Source of the DNA: Mesostigma viride
Taxonomy: Eukaryota > Streptophyta > Mesostigmatophyceae > Mesostigmatales > Mesostigmataceae
NCBI GenBank assembly: GCA_009746045.1
Contig: RPFO01001283.1
Coordinates: forward strand, 87,501 to 151,500
Length of the DNA stretch: 64,000 nucleotides
Direction of reading: 5' to 3'
Part shown: positions 26,018-35,149 of the stretch, in pieces
How the letters are laid out: each line of letters begins with the position of its first letter
Position numbering within the stretch: position 1 is the stretch's first letter
Notes under the pieces: generated by a model
What the model was told of the DNA's origin: nothing
Seen by the model: the letters and a program-made list of their open reading frames with translations, nothing else
Databases searched by the model: none
Made by a program: the position numbers and the translations under genes

Positions 26018-29000
26018 CTCCATTTACTATCCATGTGTGGCTGGCTTTTCCAGCGTGTTTACCTGCGTGGTCTTGCCTGTGTGGTCGCTGCAATACCTGG
26101 GTCGTGTGGCTGCCCTGTTCCTGCTTGGCCGCAGACGCCCTACCGCTGGGTGAACCCGCGCCCACCCCGCCCCCGCTGCCTGCGCATCTACGAGTGCCAC
26201 GTCGGCATGTCGTCCAAGGAGCCAAAGGTGGGTGTGGGACCTTCCCATCACATGCGCTTGCTTTTGTGGCAGGTGTTTTTATTAAGATAAGTTTAAACAA
26301 CAGCAGCTTGGCTGGGCGCATTGCACAGGGAGGGCATGTCGCCCAAGCAGCCAAAGGTAGGGGACACGGTCCCATCATCGCATGTTGACTCGGCCAGCAT
26401 GGCATGGCAGGTTGCAAAGTAGTGGCCAAAGAGCCAATACTGGGCAGCCGGTGAGTTATGACATGATGGGCGCGTCATGGTGCAGTCATCCCTTTGAGTT
26501 ATGAGCGCCACCAAGTTCTCGGCGTCGTAACTTTACGCGGGGACGTAACTTAATACGGGGACGTAACCTAAGCGGTAGAATTAGGCTAGCAGCCCACCCC
26601 CTCCTCCTCTGACTGACTTCTGTACGGCAATCGCCAGCTCTCGTCAAGCCCAGTCTAGCTGCAGCATCGAAATCGCCCTAAATCCATTTTTCCGGCAAGA
26701 TATTTTGGGAAAGGTGGGCGGTGAGGTATGCTGCCAAATCTGGGCGTCGTTACTTAACGCGGGGCCGTAACCTTACGAACGTAACTTCGCGCGGGGATGA
26801 CTGTACCTTGACAAGTGAGGCAAAGAGCTTGGCATCTGAAACAAACATTGGAACAAACGTCCTCCATTTGTAAAGATCCATTTCTGGGCCCACTTGTAGA
26901 CCCATTTGCCACCCCCCTCACCCACCCTCATCCCCCAACCCCTGTGCCAACAACAGTTTGCTAGGCAATGTTGGACCCACCGTCTGTGCCAACAACAGTT
27001 TGCTAGGCAATGTTGGACCCACCGTCTGTGCCAACAACAGTTTGCTAGGCAATGTTGGACCCACCGTCTGTGCCAACAACAGTTTGCTAGGCAATGTTGG
27101 ACCCACCGTCTGTGCCAACAACAGTTTGCTAGGCAATGTTGGACCCACCGTCTGTGCCAACAACAGTTTGCTAGGCAATGTTGGACCCACCGTCTGTGCC
27201 AACAACAGTTTGCTAGGCAATGTTGGACCCACCGTCTGTGCCAACAACAGTTTGCTAGGCAATGTTGGACCCACCGTCTGTGCCAACAACAGTTTGCTAG
27301 GCAATGTTGGACCCACCGTCTGTGCCAACAACAGTTTGCTAGGCAATGTTGGACCCACCGTCTGTGCCAACAACAGTTTGCTAGGCAATGTTGGACCCAC
27401 CGTCTGTGCCAACAACAGTTTGCTAGGCAATGTTGGACCCACCGTCTGTGCCAACAACAGTTTGCTAGGCAATGTTGGACCCACCGTCTGTGCCAACGAC
27501 AGTTTGCTAGGCAATGTTGGACCCACCGTCTGTGCCAACGACAGTTTGCTAGGCAATGTTGGACCCACCGTCTGTGCCAACAACAGTTTGCTAGGCAATG
27601 TTGGACCCACCGTCTGTGCCAACAACAGTTTGCTAGGCAATGTTGGACCCACCGTCTGTGCCAACAACAGTTTGCTAGGCAATGTTGGACCCACCGTCTG
27701 TGCCAACAACAGTTTGCTAGGCAATGTTGGACCCACCGTCTGTGCCAACGACAGTTTGCTAGGCAATGTTGGACCCCAGCCATCGGTTCCCGCGAAAGCC
27801 CCTCCCCACCCTCATGCCTCACCACCAAATGCCACCCGCCTTCTCATTCCATCTTAAGAAATCCCGTCCCCCCAACCCTCCCTCCCACCTACTCAGCCCT
27901 GGGTCAATCCATAATCCCGCACACCCCTTGCCCCAAATCCCCCTCCCCCCCCCTGCTCTCTAACAGGTGAACGTGTGCAAGGGATTTATGTTTTTTTTAA
28001 TGTGATGTACCACCCGTTCCCCATGGTCTTCTCCCACCCTACATAATATTTTCATCCTGCACTTGATTCTCATTCTCTATACCGCCCACGATGCCTGCAC
28101 CCCGCATGCCCCCGCCTGCCACACAAACCTCCTCGTGTCCTTTTTCTGTTGCTGTCACTCCCCTCCCCTCTCCTTGCCCCTCTCCCCTCTGCCCTCCCCT
28201 CTCCTCTCCCCTCCCCTCCCCTCTCCTGGCCCCTCCCCTCCTTTCCCTCTTCCTGGCCCCCTTCCCTCCCCTCCCCTCCCCTCCCTCCCCTCCCTCCCCT
28301 CCCCTCCCTCCCCTCCCCCCCTCCCCTCCCCTCCTCCCCTCCCCTCCCCTCCCCTCCCCTCCCTCCCCCCCCTCCCTCCCCTCCCCTCCCTCCCCTCCCC
28401 TCCCCTCCCCTCCCCTCCCCTCCCCCCTCCCCTCCCCTCCCCCCCTCCCCTCCCTCCCCTCCCCTCCCTCCCCTCCCCTCCCCTCCCCTCCCCTCCCCTC
28501 CCCTCCCCTCCCCTCCCCTCCCCTCCCCCCTCCCCTCCCCCCCCTCCCCCCCCTTCACTCCCTCTTCCCTTGCAGGTGAACACGTACCGCGAGTTCCAGG
28601 AGGACGTGCTCCCCCGCATCAAGAAGCTGGGCTACAACACGATTCAGGTGATGGCCATCCAGGAGCACGCCTACTACGCCTCGTTTGGCTACCACGTCAC
28701 GTCCTTCTTCGCGCCCTCCAGCCGCTGCGGCACGCCGGACGAGCTCAAGGCCATGATCGATGCCGCGCACGGGATGGGCATCTTTGTGCTCATGGATGTG
28801 GTGCACAGGTGAGGGGGAACGAGAGAAGAATTTTTCTTTTGGCCAAGAGCATGCGTTTTGGTATTCACATATGCCCCCGCTTCCACCTTGCCCCTGCGTT
28901 GATCTGCTTTTATCTGCCCCCTGTCCCCCCCTTTCAGCAGTTGATGTTGCTGCTTGCACGTTTTTCCTTGTCCTATGTCCTCTCTTTTTTTTGCCCCGTT

Positions 29001-32000
29001 CTCTCCCCTGCTCCTGTCCCCTTCTCTCCCCCTCCTAGCCATGCATTGTCCAATGTGATGGACGTGTCTCACTCTTACACCCACATCCTCGCATCGCTGC
29101 ATTTGTGGCTTTGGTTTTGCCCACTGTCCTCATTTTCCCATCCCCCCATCAGCCACGCGTCGTCCAACGTGCTGGACGGTCTGAACAACTTTGACGGCAC
29201 GGACTCGCACTACTTCCACAGCCCGCCCCGTGGCTACCACTGGATGTGGGACAGCCGCCTGTTCAACTACGGCAGCTGGGAGGTGCGTTCCAGCCTATAT
29301 GTGCTTGATGCCTTGTCAGGTGACCATGCGCAGTAAACATGGAATAGAATGGGTACCACTGGATGTGGGACAGCCGCCTGTTCAACCACGGCAGCTGGGA
29401 GGCGCGTGCCCGATTGCCAATCATAAATGTTTTGCCAGACAGACAATGTCCCGTGCCCGGGTGCCTTTATTCGCCCCACCTTAGTGTTCACTGCCTTGCC
29501 CTTGGGTGGGCGGAGACAAGGCGTCGGGTGGGCCTCGTCGGGTGGTTGTGATATATCTGCGGTCTATGGTGCGGTGTGAGTGGTTCAATGCAACGGTGAC
29601 GCGAGTGAGGCCTGCAGAGGATTGTCCTGGCATTGGTCGCGGGGATGGATGTATCTGGATATGGGGACTTGTCTTCTCTCCTTGGGGGCAAAGTCCTTTC
29701 ATGAACCCAAGTCTGATTTGCCTCGCAGTCCCGCTATGTGCTGGAGTCCCTGTTTGGGATCTTGACTGCTGACCCACATACCTTGTGCGAAATAAACTGG
29801 ATGACATGACATGGCAGCCCATTTCATGCTTGCATGAAATTATGAAGTCACGTGACATGACACGTCGCAGTTTACCCTCGTGCTTGCATGGAATGAATCA
29901 ACTCACGGAGCAGACTACGGCATCCGAAGGCAACCCCCTTGTTAGGCTAGATATTTTTAGTTGCGTAGTCCTTCCGGACATGATGGCTTGCATGCTTGCA
30001 TGCATCCAGAAATTTGCGTTTCTCCCGTTTGCCTCCCGTGCCTCTAACTCCCACCACCTCCTGTTGCCACCGCCCATACCCCCAATTCCTCCAGGTCCTC
30101 CGCTTCCTTCTCTCCAACCTGCGGTGGTGGGTGGAGGAGTTCAAGTTTGACGGCTACCGCTTTGATGGCGTCACCTCCATGATGTACCTGCACCACGGCC
30201 TCCAGGTGTGTGAGGGGCTCGCATGCGGCGTGGGAGTGGACGATTCTTTTTTCTGCGCCGTGGCCGTTTGTCCTAACTAGAATATGGTTGTTCCTGTGTT
30301 TTTTGAACGTGCGAGGGGCTTGCACCTGCCGAAGTAGATATTTGACAACTACAAATAATGATATAGAAACTTCTCGCCCTATTATTGGCTCGTTGACCAG
30401 CGCCGGACAGGCACGAGCACTGGCAGTTAGGAAACGTGTGTGCTGGTTGCTGTCCTGTTTCCTTCTAGGCAGCCTGGCAAATTATGGGAGGTACCTTTCT
30501 TCCTGGGTACTGGAGGGCTTCTATGCCGCCTTGGGACCCGGCTGTAAATCTGGCCATGTATCTGGCTGCTAAGCTGGCTATAGTGCCGGCTCTCTGATCT
30601 GTTTTTTACACTTCGGCTTTCAACGCTGGCTAGGAATGCTGGCTATAATCATGCCGTCCATAGTCACGCTTTATGTGCCACTGATCCGTGGAACCTGGTT
30701 TTTACGTTTGCCATGCCTTTGTTTGTAACACGGTCCCCCGTCACCCCCCGCCCACCCCCCCGACCCCCCAGATGGCCTTCACGGGAGACTACGGCGAGTA
30801 CTTTGGCCCCCAGACCGACGTGGAGGCGATGGTCTACCTCATGCTCGCGAACGAGATGCTCCACGAGCTCTACCCCGACGTCGTGACCATCGCGGAGGAC
30901 GTCTCCGGCATGCCCACGCTGTGCCGCCCCGTGGCGGAGGGTGGCGTCGGGTTTGACTACCGGCTGAACATGGCGATTGCGGACAAGTGGATCGAGTTCT
31001 TCTCGGAGTGCAGCGACGAGCAGTGGGACATGGGCAACCTGGTGTTCACGCTCACCAACCGCCGCTACAACGAGAAGTGCATCGCGTACGCCGAGTCGCA
31101 CGACCAGGTGGGCCCCCTTGTCAGAGGTCCTCACGACGCGCCCTCTCACTACGGGCCCTCTCACGAATGAATGTACTCTCCATGCATATCCGTGGGACGA
31201 TGCGTAGCTTGGCTCTGCGATATAGTATGATCATTAGCGGATATATATGCCATGTTCGTGTGTATGCAACCCTCTCGTTCTCTTTTTTTTCTTCGACACC
31301 ACTTTGCCCTCTGTGGAGTGGGGGATGTCCTGTCTTCTTCTCCCTCTGTCCTCTTTTTGTCCGTTTTGTCCTCACTATAGTGTCCTTTCCTGCGATTCTC
31401 GGTCCTTGCCCTTCTCCCTGCTTCCCCCGATGCTTCAACCCTTTGCCCTTTGCCTCCCACCTCTTCATCCCCCACCCCCACCCCCACCCCCACCCCCATC
31501 CCCCCACCCCCACCCCCACCCCCACCCCCACCCCCGCTCCGCGTCTCTCCCCGCAAATCGTCCACGACACCGACACCCACACCCACACAATCCTGCCCCC
31601 AATTTCGCTCATGAGCAGATCATGTCCTCTTTCCCTTACCCTCTTGATCCGATCACATCATCTCTTGTTGGGGGACCTTTCTTACTTTAGCCAAGCAAGT
31701 GGCTTACCTGGTAGCGGGGGGGGGTTAAGTGTCCTCCGCGGCTCCCCTTTTTGTCCTTTTTTCATTCTTGTCGTATTTTTGTTGTTGTCCATTTGTATTT
31801 TTGTCCGCTTGTTCACTCTTGTCAGCATGTTCATTCTTGGCCTTTTTTCCTTCTGGTTCTTTTGTTCATTCTTGCCCTTTTGTTCATTATTTGTCCGTTT
31901 GTTCCCATCCCTGGCATCCCATTCCTTCCCCCCCCCCCCCCCACTCCCAGGCTCTGGTCGGTGACAAGACGATCGCCTTCTGGCTGATGGACAAGGACAT

Positions 32001-33953
32001 GTACGATTACATGTCGGACCTGGCGCCCGCCTCCGCCGTGGTGGAGCGCGGCATCGCCCTCCACAAGATGGTGCGCCTCATCACGATGGCGCTCGGCGGC
32101 AACGGCTACCTCAACTTCATGTGAGTGGGCTGGCGCACCAACTACATACTTCTATGCGTGCATGAATCCAACCACCTAAGGGAAGTGCTTGCCTTTGGCC
32201 TTGTAAAGCCATGTGGTAAAGGCACAGGGAAGCGGGAAGGGGGTGGGGTGGGTGGGGGACAGGGGGGAGGGAGGAAATATCAATTAAGCCCTTTGTCTGG
32301 CTTATCATAATTCATGTGAAGCATCCTTTTGGGTCAGATACTGCCGGCCTTACTTGTGCTGGCCGCCAGACGCTCTTTCCTGGGATCGTCTGCCATCTTT
32401 CCTTTTCAGTTTTTTTTTTAATTTATTTTATGCCATTCTTCTTTTTCTTTCACACCGCCTTTTTGGGGTTCTCGCCACCCTTATTATTTATTGGTCTTTT
32501 TAGTGTTATAGTCATTACTTCATAGCCTGCATAGTTGCTTCTTTAGAGCCACGCAGCCACACTAGTCTTTTAAGCTTGTGTGAATGTTTTCCCAATCCCA
32601 GTATTGAGGCCAACGCTGACCTTCCAATAATTCATTTCACTTTCTTGAAATAATTTGTATTTTTTTCATCTCTCCCTCCCGCAGGGGCAACGAGTTTGGC
32701 CACCCCGAGTGGATCGACTTCCCCCGTGTGGACTCTCGCGACCCATCCAAGGGCACGTTTGTGCCGGGCAACGGCGGCTCCTTTGACAAGTGCCGCCGCC
32801 GCTGGGACTTGGCTGACGCCGACTACCTGCGCTACAAGTACATGAACAACTTCGACATTATGATGAACAAGCTGGAGGAGGCCTACGGGGTGAGTATAGT
32901 GACCGTGCTTATAGTGACCGTGATTGTGTGTGTACGTGGATAGGCACAATGCTAGAGGATTTCTCTGGGGTTGTTTGCCGCCCGCGTTGTGCTCGCTTGG
33001 CTTTGCGATACTGTTCCATATCAGCCAATGCTGCATGGTTACTTGGTTACAGGCGTCCTTGATTGCCTTAATATGCTCGATTTACGCGATTTTCTTAACT
33101 TTGTCGCGCCCTTGTTTGGCCATGTAGGCAAGAAGTGGGATCCTTGGTTACGGTCATGTTGCTTTGGTCAGTAGAATACCTAATAGAATCCTCGATGGTG
33201 GACCAACCAGAAATCGTTAGGCATGCCTGCGTTCCTGTTTGCTGCTCACGATCTTGTTCTTGTTTGCTTATTTTTACTTACCACGCTCTTGCATGCTCAT
33301 GTTTTTCTCATGTGCTGCTCATGGCCCTGAGAGATATTGTGCTCCGTGACATGCCTATTCCCGCTTATTCCTGCCTATTCCCGCTTATTCCTGCCTATTC
33401 CCGCTTATTCCTGCTTATTCCTGCTTATTGCTGCTTATTCCTGCTTATTCCTGCCTATTCCTGCTTATTCCTGCTTATTGCTGCTTATTCCTGCTTATTC
33501 CTGCCTATTCCTGCTTATTCCTGCTTATTCCTGCTTATTGCCCTTTCTCTACCTGCTCCCACCCCACAGTTCATGACCGCCCCCCACGAGTACGTCTCCC
33601 GCAAGAACGAGGGCGACAAGGTCATCGTGTTCGAGCGCGGCGACCTCGTGTTCGTGTTCAACTTCCACTGGAACCAGTCCTTCACCGACTACCGTATCGG
33701 CTGCCTCAAGCCGGGCAAGTACCGCATCGTGCTCGACTCGGACCGCCCCGAGTTTGGCGGCTTCTCGCGCGTGAACCCGGACACAACCTTCTTCGCCGAT
33801 AACATGTCGCAGGACAACCGGCCCGCCAGCTTCATGGTGTACACGCCCAACCGCAGCGTGCAGGTGTACGCACCGGCTGATCTGGCGGACCCCCTGGAGG
33901 CCTTCTGCGCGACGCAGCCGGACAGCGATGAGTGCCGCGTGTACGACGACTAA
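19969..33953 (+). CDS. SBE: Starch (1,4-alpha-glucan) branching enzyme, GH13, 14 exons
   Basis: This enzyme cuts alpha-1,4-glucan chains and rejoins them as alpha-1,6 branches during starch synthesis. Exons: 19,969-20,080; 21,315-21,493; 22,151-22,317; 23,332-23,430; 24,622-24,724; 25,060-25,254; 26,135-26,227; 28,576-28,808; 29,153-29,282; 30,095-30,205; 30,772-31,107; 31,951-32,120; 32,685-32,889; 33,570-33,953. All introns are GT-AG and phases close to 838 aa. The ATG sits in CTACCATGG. The first roughly 45 residues are Ala/Ser/Arg-rich with no acids after Glu2, like a plastid transit peptide. A CBM48 segment ([20 protein letters not shown]) follows from about residue 188. The four GH13 regions are intact: DVVHSH (Asp390), YRFDGV (nucleophile Asp461), TIAEDVSG (acid Glu516) and SHDQ (His584, Asp585). 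The C-terminal beta domain includes [17 protein letters not shown]. Length and motifs fit eukaryotic SBEs, closest in pattern to class II. Confidence 0.97.
21020..21312 (+). repeat. Pyrimidine tract before SBE exon 2
   Basis: About 290 bp of CCTTTCCCCTCTCC-type repeats run directly into the exon 2 acceptor at 21,314, like a strongly expanded polypyrimidine tract. Confidence 0.85.
21575..21765 (-). mobile_element. Truncated copy of the GAGACAACC inverted-repeat element
   Basis: In reverse orientation it matches the first half of the element at 49,479-49,841, including the GGCCTGCGCTGGTTGTCTC end at about 21,742-21,760. It lies in SBE intron 2 and is followed by a (GGTTAT)n tract at 21,765-21,808. 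Confidence 0.75.
22032..22087 (+). repeat. Echoes of SBE exon 3 start
   Basis: GCGCTCAAAAAGGCCAACG and AAGGCGGAGAATGACCCGCT resemble the first 35 bases of exon 3 (22,151 onward: GCGCTCAAGGCCGAGAACGA). They lie 65-120 bp upstream of the real acceptor. Confidence 0.65.
22763..23258 (+). repeat. 98-bp minisatellite seeded by SBE exon 4 junction, about 5 copies
   Basis: The 98-bp unit, whose copies start about 22,768, 22,866, 22,964, 23,062 and 23,160, contains CTTGCCCCCCACGTC and GGGTACGACCGGCGCAAGA. The real acceptor region of exon 4 reads TTGCCCACGTCGTC then AGGTATGACCAGTACAAGAG. The array therefore looks like amplified, diverged copies of the 3' splice junction. A further copy (CGGGTACGACCAGT) is at about 22,669. 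Confidence 0.85.
23486..23518 (+). repeat. Echo of SBE exon 4 end and donor
   Basis: GGTTTTGGCGTCACCAAGAG followed by GTGAGGGGGTGGG copies the exon 4 end and its donor (about 23,411-23,438) with very few changes, including an intact GTGAGG donor. A weaker copy follows near 23,579-23,600. Confidence 0.85.
24178..24272. repeat. 18-bp tandem repeat (SBE intron 4)
   Basis: About five copies of ACTATAGCGACTACTGT with small variations. Confidence 0.85.
24910..24941 (+). repeat. Echo of SBE exon 6 start
   Basis: TTGGGCGTGTTTGAGCTGCG matches exon 6 (25,066-25,085, TTTGGCGTGTTTGAGCTGCG) with one change. It lies about 150 bp upstream of the true acceptor and lacks a good AG at the equivalent position. 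Confidence 0.85.
25310..25380 (+). repeat. Echo of SBE exon 6 end and donor
   Basis: AACCAGGTCCTCTACGGCAG, then ACACTTCTGG and GAGGTGAGCG, copies the last 40 bases of exon 6 and its GTGAGC donor. A second GTGAGCGGTGGC follows at 25,364-25,375. Confidence 0.9.
25590..25725. repeat. 39-bp tandem repeat, 3 copies (SBE intron 6)
   Basis: The unit contains CCCTCCATCGCTTCAACCGC and CCCATTGTCTCCTG. A (TG)n tract follows at 25,973-26,016. Confidence 0.85.
26331..26362 (+). repeat. Echo of SBE exon 7 end and donor
   Basis: GGCATGTCGCCCAAGCAGCC followed by AAAGGTAGGG copies GGCATGTCGTCCAAGGAGCC plus AAAGGTGGGT at the end of exon 7 (26,204-26,233). Confidence 0.88.
26940..27775. repeat. 42-bp minisatellite, 20 near-identical copies (SBE intron 7)
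   Basis: The unit contains GTGCCAACAACAGTTTGCTA and GGCAATGTTGGACCCACC. Only an AAC/GAC variant distinguishes copies, so amplification or homogenisation is recent. The period is a multiple of three, which produces spurious open frames of about 350 codons on both strands. Confidence 0.97.
27959..27985 (+). repeat. Echo of SBE exon 8 acceptor
   Basis: AACAGGTGAACGTGTGCAAG resembles the real exon 8 start (TGCAGGTGAACACGTACCGC at 28,571). It lies 600 bp upstream, and a long CCCCT tract separates the two. Confidence 0.65.
28150..28560 (+). repeat. CCCCT/CCCTC tract before SBE exon 8
   Basis: About 400 bp of CCCCT-type pentanucleotide repeats end at the exon 8 acceptor (28,575). The sense strand is almost pure pyrimidine. 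Confidence 0.95.
29034..29071 (+). repeat. Echo of SBE exon 9 start
   Basis: TAGCCATGCATTGTCCAATG then TGATGGACGTGTC resembles the exon 9 start CAGCCACGCGTCGTCCAACG then TGCTGGACGGTC (29,150-29,182), including an AG at the acceptor position. Confidence 0.8.
29353..29410 (+). repeat. Echo of SBE exon 9 end with mutated donor
   Basis: From 29,354 a 56-base segment repeats the end of exon 9 and the donor (29,236-29,291). There is one substitution in the coding part (TAC to CAC) and the donor GTGCGT is changed to GCGCGT. It lies 70 bp downstream of the real exon. Confidence 0.95.
31472..31540 (+). repeat. CCCCCA hexanucleotide tract (SBE intron 11)
   Basis: About eleven CCCCCA units with one interruption near 31,499. 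Confidence 0.92.
33356..33540 (+). repeat. Pyrimidine-rich TATTCCTGCT array before SBE exon 14
   Basis: About 16 copies of a roughly 12-bp unit (CCTGCTTATTC and variants) end 30 bp before the exon 14 acceptor. Confidence 0.9.
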
Positions 33954-34786
33954 GGTGGCCGTACTACGATGAAGTTGGGGTGTGCGACAGCGGCTACATC
34001 GCTTGCACGGTGAGGGAGGCGCTGCTACGGCACCCCAGGGGAATGCACAACGATGTCAACCTAAGGTTGTCTCGATGGCTCAGGTGATTGCATCTGGGTG
34101 GCCCTGAGAAGAGCCAACCACACCCTGGACAAGGAGAAACCGTCCTTGGGATGGATTAACTTGAAGAAGGATCGAGAAACCATGTGCCTCTGAGCGGGCA
34201 GGTCATGGAGCCAAAAGTCCACAAAAGATGGGAATGGAGGGGATGGCATGGGTGGTGGGGATCACCTTGAGAGAAATGCCTGGGAGGTGGAGGCACCTTG
34301 CAAAGGATGCTGGGGCAGGAGATAATAAAAGCCGAGTGGTGTGGCAACCCTGCCTCTTGTAGCGGAAAAGAGCGGGTCCCCAGGGGAGCTTGTCAGGGGC
34401 CAGCAGTGGACCGCGTGGGTGTGGGACTGCACGACCCAGCGATTGCCCATGCTCACTAATATGCACAACTGCTTGTAGGATTTGTAATTATATTCTCCAT
34501 GCGCAGGACGGTGATCTTTTGTGCTGTGCGGTGACCTTGGTAGGTAGTGTGGCGAGACTTATGTCCATACTCATTCCTCATGTACAGATTTCTTTCGTAC
34601 GATATACCAAAACATTACCATGGCACGCTCACACACAGCAAGATAAGGTGGTTATTATCAGCCAGACTGGATTGCGAACACCTTTCTCTTTTTATTTGCG
34701 AAAATCTGATAAATGATACTAGTTCATCCATTATTTTGTTGGGATCAGAAATTGCATATGGCTATCTATCTCTGGCATGGCTAACG
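33954..34786. other. Intergenic sequence downstream of the branching enzyme
   Basis: No gene is recognised. It probably contains the SBE 3' untranslated region. The open frames on both strands are short and without motifs. Confidence 0.5.
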
Positions 34787-35035
34787 TAATGACTGACTAG
34801 CTAGACCTTTTCAAAGGTTCTCCATTTGTGGGTATTGCCTCGTAAATGGTGGGACAGCGATCACGCAGCAATGGTGCTCACCACGAGACACTCCCGGCCA
34901 GTTAGGCTCGAAACACACGCCCTAGCCTAGCTGATCAAGCAAGCCGTTTCCGGCCCCATGCCGTCTAGGTCGATCATATATCAAAGACAACCAGCGCAGG
35001 CCAGAAATCGGGAGGATCTGGACCAAGGTAGCTCG
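34787..35035. mobile_element. Rearranged copy of the GAGACAACC element
   Basis: 34,787-34,975 is the reverse complement of about 49,650-49,820. It is joined head-on to 34,980-35,035, which is a forward copy of the element start (GACAACCAGCGCAGGCCAG). Confidence 0.7.
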
Positions 35036-35149
35036 AGCTGATTTTGTTCTGATTGTCTCGAGCCCAACTTCGAAACTTCGATTTTTCGGGGAAATGGGAA
35101 TGTTTATTATCCAATCATGGCCCAGAGAGCTGAACATAACGAAACTTGG

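Noticed and set aside
26773-27970. Two opposing repeat proteins of about 350 aa
   Set aside because: The 42-bp minisatellite has a period divisible by three, so long frames arise by chance. It lies inside SBE intron 7, between exons whose phases close without it.
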